DNA of 64,000 nt from Raineyella fluvialis (GTDB lineage Bacteria > Actinomycetota > Actinomycetes > Propionibacteriales > Propionibacteriaceae). Under the pieces are notes generated by a model, which was not told where the DNA came from, did not search any database, and saw only the letters and a program-made list of their open reading frames with translations. The translations under genes were made by a program, and so were the position numbers. The DNA lies in NCBI RefSeq assembly GCF_009646095.1, contig NZ_CP045725.1, forward strand, positions 2,790,001 through 2,854,000. The letters are read 5' to 3'. Shown in pieces: positions 51,501-60,279 of this stretch (position 1 is its first letter; each line of letters begins with the position of its first letter).

Positions 51501-51822
51501 GGGTCGTCCGCGGCAGACCTGCTCGCAGGGCCTGCCACACCGGTTCCTCGTCCGGCGTGGGAGGAGCACTGAGCATCTGGAGTGCCTCGGCCAGCCGGGC
51601 CCGGACCCGGGTACGCAGTTCACGTGCAGCCTTGCGCGTGAACGTGATCAGCAGCATCGAGCGCAAAGGCGTCCCGCGGGCGACGGAGAGGACGACGAGG
51701 GAGGCGATGGTGTGGGTCTTGCCCGTGCCGGCGCTCGCCTCGAGCAGCGTCGTGCCGCTCGGCAGGGGCGCGGCCAGGTCGAGCGCGGGGGAGACCTCGG
51801 CGTGCAGGGGGATGGTGCTCAT
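48499..51822 (-). CDS. recB: Exodeoxyribonuclease V beta subunit RecB
   Basis: This is the 3'-5' helicase plus nuclease of RecBCD, 1107 residues. Walker A ASAGTGKTHTIASL, TFTRKAARELRTRV, Walker B MVDEFQDTDPRQW, GDPKQAIYGFRGGD, VHSAKGLEFPIV and the nuclease motif GSIDAVLRV ... VVVDYKTNW are present. ATG 51822 (MSTIPLHAEVSP) overlaps the repaired recC stop as ATGA, which supports both the start and the recC repair. No Chi sequence can be inferred. Confidence 0.94.
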   Translation of the reverse strand: MSTIPLHAEVSPALDLAAPLPSGTTLLEASAGTGKTHTIASLVVLSVARGTPLRSMLLITFTRKAARELRTRVRARLAEALQMLSAPPTPDEEPVWQALRAGLPRTTQHRLREALTDFDAATIATIHEFAGTMLDRLGLLSGHRRDAVLLPDHHAITAEVCDDLFLARFGSLARPPFEPQVARLLAATAVGTPAAPIVPDPTDDDLTRARVDFAVRARQEVDRRLRDRGLYTYDDLIGRLASALRHPATAAATAKRLRDAFGVVMVDEFQDTDPRQWEILRTAFHGHSDLFLIGDPKQAIYGFRGGDVQTYLAAAREADRRLTLATNWRSDETVVRAIDSVLGRTALGDPGITLGEVRAKHAGSRLRDPVGTPCPGLELRRVTRPYTSISAQRERIRRDAVAVVARLLSDGTTLEEGDVTRPLRPRDIAVLVRFNHAATRMARALIAAGIPAVVNGADSVLRSPSATAWRELLATLLDPQPSAVHRLALGPFVGWGLDELIRADEDDRASLFIRVRSWGRLWTEHGVAAVLDAALDEADLAGRSITRTGSEREITDLRHLGQLLHEAETGGHLAPRRLLTWLDEAIAVASRTGDDAQALRLETEAEAVQVITVHSAKGLEFPIVLLPDMTDQKPAQDDAVPEAFTVHDRAGDRLVDVGGRRDASSRARHRLALEESAGEQLRVLYVAMTRAASQIIAWWAPHQGYAPASPLQRVLFGDRGGDGTLPRTVPVAPDQDPPALPGVALAYVADEAEPVEPPALPVALPAPHLRRFDRPLDTTWRRTSYTGLTASLHDGSHGAAGTGDGRPDDEPAVDDTTAPALAEGGAEAPVERQLSPWGPLPTGARFGTLVHAVLESWDPAGPPFDALVDSVAAASPLEGLDHRVLAASLDGAVRTPLGADLAELALADIALTDRLSELDFELPLGGGDQPGAPALLADIADALDRHLSPEDPLAAYAERLRQPGLGDQTLRGFLTGSIDAVLRVGGRDPRFVVVDYKTNWLGGPPSDGTLPLAAYAPSALAGAMMTAHYPLQALLYSVALHRFLSWRLPAYRPEDHLGGIRYLFLRGMTGPATPTEEGVPYGVFAWRPPAALIVEISRMVTEGRTRP

Positions 51823-54800
51823 CGTTGCCGCTCCGCCTCGTCGATGGGTGACCACAGCCCTCTGGCCAGATCGGCGATCCAGTCCGCCTCGTCGCCGATC
51901 GCCGTCAGTAGCGGGGGCGGGGCGTGGTGACCAGGGACTGCAGGTCCGATCCCCACAGCAGCTCCCAGTTCTCGTCGCGGTCCTCGTCCCAGGCCTGGCG
52001 CAGGGCGCGGTGACCCCACAGCTCCGCGCCCCTCGTCCCCGGGCGTACGCCGGCCGCCAGAGCCACCCCGGTCTTCAGAGGCAGCGGCAGGGGAGTGCTG
52101 AGCCCGATCGTCGCCACCCGCACCCACCGGTCGAGCAGGAACCGGGCCACGTCCGGTTCGGGCGCGTCCATCGAGACCAGGTCACCCCGCCCGACGAGGT
52201 GTGCTCGCGGGCGTTCGACCGTGCCGGAGGCGGCCAGGGCGAGCAGGTCGAACCAGGCGGTCAGACGATGGCGGGCCCGGACCCGGCCGTACGACACCTG
52301 GACCAAGGCCGAGCCCCGCGTCGTCACGTCGGCACTCAGCATCAGGCCGTCCGGCAGCGGCACCCGCAGGTGGCGGGTCGACGGCGCTTCGGCGCGCAAC
52401 GCCGACGACTCCCGCAGGACCTGCTCCACCGTGTGCCGGACCCGGTCGAGGATGCCGGTACCGGCGGCGCCGGGAGGCAGTGTGCCGCGGAGGAACTCTG
52501 CCCGCAGGGCCTCGTCCAGTCCGTCACCCCGCAGGGTCGCCTCGAGGACACGGGAACCGGCGCCCCAGACACCCAGTCCGTCGAGCCCCAGGGGAACCGC
52601 GTCGGCAGGGAGATCCTCGTCGTGCCAGATGGTGAAGCCCGCCCTGCGCCGCAGGAACCCCCGCGCCGGATGCGCGAGGACGTCCACCACGTCCGGCAGC
52701 GGCACCACCCCGCCGTCCCAGCTCCACGGGGGCACCTCCAGCCGGCGGGCGAGGGGCACGTCCTCGGGGAGGCGACGGGGGCCCGGTACCGCCGCGACCG
52801 ACGCCGCGGCGCCGGCGGCGGCCGCCGCGTCGAACCCGGACAGTGCCGACGCCCGGAACGGGGCGTCGGCAGGATCGCCGAACGACAGGGGCGCGTACGG
52901 CTGCAGGGGGTGGCGGGCCAGCAACGCATCCTCGACCGGGCGAGCGTCCGGCAGCTGCACCATCGGCCGCAACGTGTCGAGCAATTCGCTGACGACCACG
53001 GTGGGCGGCCGGGACTCGCCGGTGTGGGGATCGGCCCCGGTCCAGGTGAGCACGAGGTGCTGCCGGGCCGCTCGGATGAGGTCGAGGAAGACCTGACGAT
53101 CGCGGTGACGTGGGCCGGGCGCCCCGGGGTCCGGCGCGAGGTCGAGGAGATTGTCGCCGTCGGCGCGCTCCGGGCGGGGCACCGTTCCGTCGTCGAGGCC
53201 GACGAGGCAGACGACCCTGAACGGGACGTGGCGGGCGGGGGTCAGGGAACAGACCGTCATGGCGCCGGAACGGAAGGCCGAGCGGGGCAGCCGGCCCCGC
53301 AGGGCCTCATCGAGCAGCTCCAGCAGGTCGTCGAGGGTGAGGTCGGGGGCATCGGCGGAAGCGCCCTCGGCGACCTCGGCGAGGACGCCCCAGGCATGGT
53401 CCAATTGCCAGCCGCGGTCCGGGGCAGGGGCCATCAGTTGCCCGATGGCCTCGCGGCAGATTTCCCCCCACTCGGAGGCGGGATGCGGCAGTTCAGCGGC
53501 TCGGGCGAGCCGGATCAGCCGGGCCATCACCTCGGCGACCGCCCCCACCACCTCGATATCGGAGGAGCCGACGTCATCGAGCGGGAGGCCGCTGCGGACG
53601 GCATGTGACCCTTCCTCGGTCATCGCGATCCCGACCAGCATCCGATTCAGGCCGCTCAGCCAGGTGTTCGCGCCGACCCCGCCCAGGCCGAATCGGTCGC
53701 GGTGCGCCGCGTTCATGCCCCAGCGCACGCCGGCGGCCGTGATCAGGTCGTGCGCGCGGGTGAGGTCGTCCTCGTCGAGGCCGAATTGCCGGGCGACGGG
53801 ATCGGCGCCCAGGAAGGCCTCGAGTTCCGTGGCACCGGCCCGGCCGCGCCCCATGCTCAGGGCGTCCACCAGGCAGGTGAGCAGCTCGTTGTGCTCGCGG
53901 CGGTCGGGGTCGGCGAAGCGTACGGGGATCGACCGGGCGGGGTGGCCTCCGGGCCGTTCCGGGGCCGCGCCGGCGAAGGCAGCCTCGAGGAGGGGCATCA
54001 TCGCCGGGTCGGCGCAGGCGACGAGGACGTCACGCGGCTGCAGGGTCGGGTCGTCGTCGAGCAGTCCGCACAGGACGTCGCGGAGCACCTCCGCCTGACG
54101 ATCGCGCCCATGGCAGGCGTGCAGGGAGATGCTCGTGTCACCCGGATCGAACGGTGCGCCCGGACCCGGTTCGCCCCGATCCAGGTCGTCGCGAAGCCGG
54201 TCCAGCAGCGTCACCCGGGCCGGCGCGGCAGTCACTGGCCCGAGTCTCGGATGAGTGGTCAGTGCGGCCCCCGCCTCCAGCAGGGCGGCCAGGGTCGCCT
54301 CGGACTCCCGGTCGAGCGAGAGTGACAGGGGATGGGCGGACTGCTCGGCCGCCCCGGGCAGCCACACCGCGACCCGGCGACGCCGGGACAGCGCGTCGAG
54401 GAGCCGCACGTCGGTCTCGGTGAGCCAGCCGGGCGCCCAGACGTTCACCGTCGCTGGCACGTCGGCCTCGAGGGCCCCGCCGGGGGTCTCCAGATCGTCG
54501 AGGGCGAGGCCCACCCGTGTCACCGGGTCGGGGACGGTCCGGATCCCGGGGCGTGCGAGCAACGCCCGCCACAGGGGTGGTTGCCAGGCGAGTTCATCCG
54601 GTACGCCGCTGTCGTCGCCCAGGCTCCAGGCCCGGAGCAGCGCCGGACGGCGACGAGCGTAGTCGTGGAACACCTCGGCCACGTGCCGGCCGAGCCACAC
54701 GGTGCCGCCCGCTGGGCCCTGAGCCGCACGCCAGGCCCCAAGTGGCGTCCCCGCCCATCGCTCGTCCTGCTCGAGCAGCGCGGCCACATGCCAGCCCAGG

Positions 54801-55090
54801 GGACCGAGCCGCCACGGGTCGGTCTGCTGATCGACACCGGCGGCACGCCCGGTCAGCTGATGAAGCCAGGACGCCAACGGAGGCATGGCGATGCCCGCGC
54901 TGATCCCCAGCGTGCGGGTGAGCCGATGGGCCAACCAGCGCTGGGTCCCCGGACCCTCGCAGGTGACCAGCAAGGGGTCGAACACATCGGCCGGGGGTTG
55001 CGCCATCGTCGCCGCCAGCGCGTCGGCCAGCAGCTCGACGTCCGCCGCCACATGGACGATGAGGCGGCCGCTGGGCGTGGGGTTCGTCAT
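51819..55090 (-). CDS. recC: Exodeoxyribonuclease V gamma subunit RecC (one apparent frameshift near the 3' end)
   Basis: This is the Chi-recognition and strand-splitting subunit, 1090 residues after repair. Family blocks include VTCEGPGTQRWLAHRL, a central SISLHACHGRDRQAEVLRD, and TVCSLTPARHVPFRVVCLVG. The listed frame stops early at 51905. Adding one base to the G run 51913-51917 (C on the coding strand) joins TTPRP to PLLTAIGDEADWIADLARGL and ends in a TGA overlapping the recB ATG, as in a normal operon. ATG 55090 is the start, shortly after a TACAGT -10-like element (55101-55106 on the minus strand). Confidence 0.9.
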
Positions 55091-55176
55091 GATGGCCACC
55101 ACTGTAGAGGAGGGCACTGACACCGGAAGGCCGACGGCGTGGGCGGCCGGGGAGGGGCGATGTCACTCGGGCGACC

Positions 55177-55182
55177 TACAGT
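55177..55182 (+). promoter_or_regulatory. -10 element, leaderless promoter of uvrD2
   Basis: TACAGT is followed by exactly 7 bases and ATG 55190. The divergent recC promoter also uses TACAGT, 71 bases away. Confidence 0.6.
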
Positions 55183-55189
55183 GTGGGAC

Positions 55190-57317
55190 ATGCCCACCAC
55201 CCCGTCCCCGCTCGATCCACGGCCGAATCCCTCCTCGACCACTTGGATCCCGAGCAGCGCGCGGTGGCGACCAGCCTGGCGGGGCCGGTCGTGGTCATCG
55301 CCGGCGCCGGCACGGGCAAGACCCGGGCGATCACGCATCGGATCGCGTACGGCTGCGCCGTCGGGGCGTTCGTCCCTCCCGAGTCCTCGCGGTGACGTTC
55401 ACCACGCGGGCGGCGGGCGAGATGCGTGGCCGGCTCCAGGAGTTGGGCGCCCGGGGCGTACAGGCGCGGACGTTCCATTCCGCGGCCCTGCGCCAGGCAC
55501 AGTACTTCTGGCCCAAGGCGTACAGGCGCCCGCTGCCCCCGCTGGCCGACAACCGCTACGGGCTGGTGGTTGAGGCCGCCCGTCGGCTGCGGCTGGAGAC
55601 TGACCAGGGCATGGTGCGCGACCTGCTCGGCGAAATCGGCTGGGCCAAGGTCTCCAATGCCGACGCCGACTCCTATCCGGCGGTGGCGCGGCGGACTGGC
55701 CGGGAGGTGTCCGGGCTGGAGCCGGAGACGATCGCCCGGGTGTTCGCCGGCTACGAGCGGCTGAAGGCCGATCACGGGGTGATCGACTTCGAGGACATCC
55801 TGCTCTGCTGTGCGGCCATGCTCGCCGAGCGCCCCGAGGTCGCCGAGGAGGTCCGCCGCACGTACCGCCACCTGGTGGTGGACGAGTATCAGGACGTGTC
55901 GCCGCTGCAGGAGGCGCTGCTCTCCCTGTGGCGGGGTGATTCCGAGGACATCTGTGTGGTGGGCGACCCTGCTCAGACCATCCATTCCTTCGCCGGTGCG
56001 CGCGCCGACTACCTGACGGGTTTCACCCGGCGCTATCCGGGTGCGGCGGTGGTCCGACTGGTCCGCGACTACCGCTCGACACCTGAAGTGGTGAGGGTCG
56101 CCAACCAGGTGATCGGACACGCCGGCCCGCAGGCGCTGGTCGCCCAGCGGCCGGCCGGCCCGGCGCCGCTCTGGTCGGAGGCCTCGGACGAGGCCGAGGA
56201 GGCTGCCGGGATCGCCGCCTGGTTGGCCGGTCTGGCAGGGCAGGGGGTCGACTACCGCGAGATGGCGGTGCTCTTCCGGATCAATGCCCAGTCCCCCCAG
56301 TTGGAGCAGGCTCTCGACGCGGCGGGCATCCCGTACCTGGTGCGGGGGGCGGAGCGCTTCTATGACCGCGCCGAGGTGAAACAGGCCATCGGCCTGCTCC
56401 GTGCCCAGGCACGGACCGGCCAGGCCGACGGTGTCGGCGCCCTCGACCAGGCCAAGGCGCTGCTGGAGCCGCTCGGCTGGCGCGCGACGGCACCGTCCGG
56501 CGCGGGCTCCCGTCGGGAGAAGTGGGAGTCCCTGGCCGCGCTCATCGACCTGGTCGATGATGTTCTCGCCGAGCGGCCCGGGTCCAGCCTGGCCGACGTC
56601 GCAGAGGTCCTCGAGTCGCGGGCGGCGGCTGACCACGCGCCGATCGCCCACGGCGTCACGCTCTCGACCTTCCACGCGGCCAAGGGCCTGGAGTGGGATG
56701 CCGTCGCGCTCTCCGGTGTCCATGAGGGGTCGGTGCCGTTCGTCCTCGCGAAGTCCCGCGACCAGGTGGACGAAGAGCGCCGGTTGCTCTACGTCGGCGT
56801 CACCAGGGCTCGGGAGCACCTACGGATCTCCTGGTCGCGGGCGCGGTCGGGGACGAACGGCCGGCGACGGCCCTCACGATTCCTGGACGGAATCATCCCC
56901 GACGGTGTCCCCGCCGGGCGGGTCACAGCCTCCGGTGCGGGCAGCGCGGCTCGTCGCAGGACGGCACTGAGTGCCACCTGCCGGGTCTGCGGACAGCCGC
57001 TGCGTGACGCCGCCGAACGCAAGATGTCCCATCATCGCGACTGCCCGGTGGACTACGACGAGCCGACGGCCGACGCGCTGCGGCGGTGGCGGCGCACGGA
57101 AGCCAAGCTGCGCAGCATCCCGGCGTACGTGGTGTTCACCGACGCGACCCTGCTGGCGCTCGCCGAGGCCCGCCCGAGCGATGAGCGGGCGCTACGGAAT
57201 GTGAACGGGATCGGCGCGGCGAAGGTCGAGCGCTACGGAGAGGCCGTGCTGAGGATCTGTGCGGATCCCGGCCTCGTCGACGAGGAGGGGACCCTCGCCG
57301 GTACCGACGCGGTCTGA
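55190..57317 (+). CDS. uvrD2: ATP-dependent DNA helicase UvrD2 with HRDC domain (two apparent frameshifts)
   Basis: This is a superfamily-1 3'-5' helicase of repair, 709 residues after repair (about 700 in Mycobacterium). Walker [14 protein letters not shown], Walker [38 protein letters not shown] and VGVTRARE are intact. A cysteine set CRVCG...C links to a C-terminal HRDC domain, the UvrD2 hallmark. Frames break at the C run 55206-55209 and near 55374-55380; one C at each restores [20 protein letters not shown] and [12 protein letters not shown]. The start is leaderless-type. Its 3' end overlaps the convergent gene by 85 bases. Confidence 0.92.
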
Positions 57318-58243
57318 GCGTGCCGGCTCCCGCTGGGACTGCCGGCCGGAGCCCAGCAACAACCACACGACGGGTGCGGTCGCCAGGCCCGCCAGGTCTG
57401 GCGCCACGCTCGGGTGTCCATCTCCACAGTCCGGTCGGCGAGATCCGGCAGGCCGCCTCGCCCCCAGCAGGACAGTTGGGCCATCACCATGGACGTGGCC
57501 CACTCGCGCAGGGCTGGCGGATACGGAGCGGGCGACGAGATCATGGCGGCCCGCTGCTCCACCCATGAGGCGTCCCGAGCTGCGCGGGTCAGGTCGCCGC
57601 AGGTCAGGCAGGATGTTCGCCCCGGCACGACGAACGGGCCCACCAGCACGCCCTCCGGCCGGGGGCGCAGGACGACATGCGGATCGTCGGCGCGCATCAG
57701 GGCCTCGATGAGGGCAGGGTCCGGTTCCAGGCAGCCGGAGGCGACCACCGTCGGCGTCCCGGCGGGAAGCGGCCGACGGTCGAGCATGTCGACACAGTGC
57801 ACCCGATCGTGACCCGGGCCGAGGTCCTGATACCCGCCGGGGGCGACGACCTGGACCATCCCCACCCCAGCCTCGAGGAGTCCCGCGACGAGTCCGGGAA
57901 CCAGGAGAGTGTCGGCGACGACGCGCGCCACTCGCGTTCCGCCCAGTGGACCTTCCTGTGGGTCGTCCACAGCGAGCAGGCCGGCGCGCGCGAGAGTTGT
58001 CACCAGGTTGTCCACAAGCCCCGGCGTGACATTCCACCGGACCGTGAGGTCGTCGAGGGAGTACTCGCCGGTCAGATCCGCCAGCATCCGGCCCAGCCCG
58101 GTCGGACCGGCTCCGAACCTCAGCCCACGATCCGCGTCGCAGCCGATCTGCACCGTGCCATCCCGCAGTTCGAGGACGGGCAGGCCGGTCAGCAGACGCG
58201 GGTGGGCTCCCGACGCGAGGCGTCCCGCGACACTGTCGTTCAT
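57233..58243 (-). CDS. Orphan E1-like / TOMM cyclodehydratase-type protein (putative leader-peptide-binding)
   Basis: This is a protein of about 336 residues. The N-terminal part (residues 15-95) resembles a PqqD-like RiPP recognition winged helix. The middle (about 115-235) resembles a ThiF/E1 Rossmann fold but lacks GxGxxG, so adenylation is unlikely. Paired CxxC motifs (TSCLTCG and PSCGCC) look like the structural zinc site of E1-like TOMM cyclodehydratase partners. No YcaO or precursor peptide lies nearby. Homologues sit beside uvrD2 in other actinobacteria, so the role is probably housekeeping. The C-terminal tail after PSCGCC may be misread if a base is missing. ATG 58243 is preferred over GTG 58333. 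Confidence 0.65.
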   Translation of the reverse strand: MNDSVAGRLASGAHPRLLTGLPVLELRDGTVQIGCDADRGLRFGAGPTGLGRMLADLTGEYSLDDLTVRWNVTPGLVDNLVTTLARAGLLAVDDPQEGPLGGTRVARVVADTLLVPGLVAGLLEAGVGMVQVVAPGGYQDLGPGHDRVHCVDMLDRRPLPAGTPTVVASGCLEPDPALIEALMRADDPHVVLRPRPEGVLVGPFVVPGRTSCLTCGDLTRAARDASWVEQRAAMISSPAPYPPALREWATSMVMAQLSCWGRGGLPDLADRTVEMDTRAWRQTWRAWRPHPSCGCCWAPAGSPSGSRHAQTASVPARVPSSSTRPGSAQILSTASP

Positions 58244-58360
58244 GCCCACCACGATGGCCCGGAGCGGCGAGGGTTTCCACCCTGACAAGGGAACGGACAA
58301 CACCCCGCGGTTCCGGACAACAGCTCGGACCACATCGCGCAGGGCTGGGGAGGTGGCAGG

Positions 58361-58430
58361 CAGAAGGCCCTCACGCTATCGATGGTGTTCGCCTTCCCCT
58401 GCGAACGCACCGACCACGGAGGGCCTTCTG
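58361..58430. other. Two-stem hairpin element
   Basis: CAGAAGGCCCTC (58361-58372) pairs perfectly with GAGGGCCTTCTG (58419-58430). Inside, GGTGTTCGC pairs with GCGAAC and ACC around a 2-base bulge, with an 8-base apical loop CTTCCCCT. On the minus strand it lies 118 bases before the cyclodehydratase-like gene, so it could be a leader RNA structure, an attenuator, or the terminator of the DUF2342 gene. Confidence 0.55.
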
Positions 58431-58533
58431 ACGCCAATCTAGGGGGCGGTGTCCGGCTTCGTCAAGGCGGGACCTCCGGGCCAGGTGACGATGTCGTCGG
58501 GACGACCAGGCCCCGGGACGACTGCCACCCCTG

Positions 58534-58587
58534 TTGTCCACGGCTGTGGACAACCTTGTGGATGGATTGTGGTCAACGTGTGGACGA
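58534..58587. promoter_or_regulatory. Cluster of DnaA-box-like 9-mers
   Basis: TTGTCCACG (58534-58542), TGTGGACAA (58545-58553, exact complement of TTGTCCACA) and TGTGGACGA (58579-58587, one mismatch) lie within 54 bases. The first two form a palindrome. The actinobacterial consensus is TTGTCCACA. Confidence 0.45.
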
Positions 58588-58678
58588 CGACTGGCCACCG
58601 CTCGGTCGGGCGTCGTTCACCAGGTCGACACCTTGTGTCCCGCCTGGCGGCACGGGTGCCCGCCCGGAGCGGACGGAT

Positions 58679-60178
58679 TCACTCGTGCCCGGGGCCCTCG
58701 TCGTCGTCCGTACCGCCCTCCGTCCGCCGCTGCCGGTCGGCTTCGTTGAACAGCCGCTCGAGCTCGGCATCGATGTCGTACGCCTCGGGCTGCTGGACGG
58801 TCTGCGGGGCGTTGGCGTCGACCTCGCCGGCGACGAACCCCAGCGGGTCGTCGAGCCCCGCTGCCGTCGGCAGGTTGTCCGGGTGGCTCCAGATCCTGTC
58901 GCGACCTTCCATGTCGCGGGCCTCCCTCAGCGCGGCCCACAGATTGGCCGCGTCGCGCATCCTGCGCGGGCGCAGTTCCAGGCCGACGAGGGTGTTCAGC
59001 GCCTCCTCCGCCGGGCCGCCGGTGGCCCGGCGCCGGCGCATCGTCTCCGCCAGTGCGGGCGCCGTCGGCATCCATCGGCCGGTGGCCTGCGTGACGGTGT
59101 CGTCGACCCAGCCCTCGATCAACGCCAGCAGGGTCTCCAGCCGTTCGAGGACGGCCTGCTGCTCAGGGGTGCGTACGGGTTCGAAGAGGCTGCCCTGGAG
59201 CTTCTCGAAGGCCTCCTGGAGCGCTTCGAGACCCATCGAGGCGGGGTCGAGATCGCGGTACATGTCCTCCATGGCCGACATGTCGATGCGGATGCCCGCC
59301 GCGTACTGCTCGAACAGCGACAGCAGCTGGGGCCGCAGCCAGGGTGCCGCCGCGAACAGGCGCTGGCGGGCGGCCTCGCGCAGGGCCAGGTAGACCTGGA
59401 TGTCGGTGGGGGACCGGTCGAGACCTTCCGAGAACGCGGCCACGTTGGTCGGCAGCAGCACGACGGCCCCGTCCTCCCCGAGCGGCAGGCCGATATCGGT
59501 GAGGCCCAGCACCTCGGACGCGAGCCGACCGAGCGCTTCGCCCACCTTCTGGCCGTACATCATCGCCCCACTGGTGCGCAGCATCGGCTGCAGCATCCCG
59601 GCCATCTGGGCCAGCTCGGCCGGCTGGTCCTCGCCGGAGGACCGAAGGAGGGCATCGGCCAGCGCATCGGCGAAGCTGGTCGCGACCGGGGCGATGATCC
59701 GCTCCCAGACGGGCAGGGTCGAGGTGATCCATTCCGACCTGCTCCACACCTTCGGCGCCTGCTCAGTGGCGGGGAAGATCGTCGATCGGTCCAGCCACCC
59801 CTCGGCGATCCGGGCCGCCTCGGTGACGCTCTCCCGCTGTTCCCGCGTCGGGGCAGGATCCGACCCACGCTCGGCGCAGATCCGGCGGGCGATGGTGCTC
59901 ACCTGACGCCAGTCGACCTGACCGGGCTGCACCAGCGACCCGGCGCCTCCGGCAGGATTCGCGAAGCCGCTGTAGCCAGCGGTGGGCCCGGCGGAGCCGG
60001 CGGCGAACATCTGCCCGAAGGCCTGCTGGAGCTGCTGCATCAGCGCCGCGAGATCGGGCGTGCCGCCTGGTCCGGTGGCACCGGAAAGGCCCAACTGGCG
60101 GAGCAACTCCTCGAAGGCGTTCTCCTGCGGCTTGCCCTCGTCCGGGTCGTTCTCGTCGGGGCGAGGATCGTCGGCCAT
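58679..60178 (-). CDS. Zinc-dependent metalloprotease-like protein (DUF2342), zinc ligands apparently lost
   Basis: This is a 499-residue cytoplasmic protein of the DUF2342 / TIGR03624 family (Rv3195 type). A Gln/Gly-rich N-terminus is followed by the conserved helical core with VLGLTDIGLPLG, PTDIQVYLALREAA, YAAGIRIDMSAMEDMYRD and the C-terminal RRRRATGGPAEEALNTLVGL. In the family as I recall it, REAAH-x-RLF-x-H-x-PWL supplies zinc-binding histidines; here it reads REAARQRLFAAAPWL, with Arg and Ala instead. The protein may be catalytically inactive. ATG 60178 follows AGGAG. Confidence 0.82.
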   Translation of the reverse strand: MADDPRPDENDPDEGKPQENAFEELLRQLGLSGATGPGGTPDLAALMQQLQQAFGQMFAAGSAGPTAGYSGFANPAGGAGSLVQPGQVDWRQVSTIARRICAERGSDPAPTREQRESVTEAARIAEGWLDRSTIFPATEQAPKVWSRSEWITSTLPVWERIIAPVATSFADALADALLRSSGEDQPAELAQMAGMLQPMLRTSGAMMYGQKVGEALGRLASEVLGLTDIGLPLGEDGAVVLLPTNVAAFSEGLDRSPTDIQVYLALREAARQRLFAAAPWLRPQLLSLFEQYAAGIRIDMSAMEDMYRDLDPASMGLEALQEAFEKLQGSLFEPVRTPEQQAVLERLETLLALIEGWVDDTVTQATGRWMPTAPALAETMRRRRATGGPAEEALNTLVGLELRPRRMRDAANLWAALREARDMEGRDRIWSHPDNLPTAAGLDDPLGFVAGEVDANAPQTVQQPEAYDIDAELERLFNEADRQRRTEGGTDDDEGPGHE

Positions 60179-60266
60179 CTGTCACTCCTGCTCGTGGGAC
60201 ATCCTGACTTGCGTCCATTGAACCGCATCGGGCCAAGCGCGTCCGGATGGGCCCTGCGGTGTTCGG

Positions 60267-60272
60267 TACAGT
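60267..60272 (+). promoter_or_regulatory. -10 element, leaderless promoter of moaE
   Basis: TACAGT is followed by exactly 7 bases and ATG 60280, the same arrangement as uvrD2. Confidence 0.6.
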
Positions 60273-60279
60273 CGTACGC

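Larger units (their letters stand above)
58244..58678. other. 435-base intergenic region upstream of the cyclodehydratase-like gene
   Basis: No convincing gene is seen on either strand. It holds a long two-stem inverted repeat (58361-58430) and a cluster of DnaA-box-like sequences (58534-58587). In Mycobacterium and Streptomyces whiB7 follows uvrD2, but no WhiB-type four-cysteine frame is present here. Confidence 0.6.

Noticed and set aside
51353-53608. A 751-codon plus-strand frame opposite recB and recC
   Set aside because: It is low-complexity antisense sequence; the minus strand encodes recognisable RecB and RecC.
39410-57317. A phage-defence island centred on the helicases and nucleases
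   Set aside because: All components are recognised repair genes (AdnAB, RecBCD, UvrD2, NudC). No defence-specific sensor, effector, toxin or integrase is present.
58244-58678. A whiB7 gene in its usual place next to uvrD2
   Set aside because: No frame with the four WhiB cysteines was found on either strand; only the hairpin and DnaA-like boxes are present.
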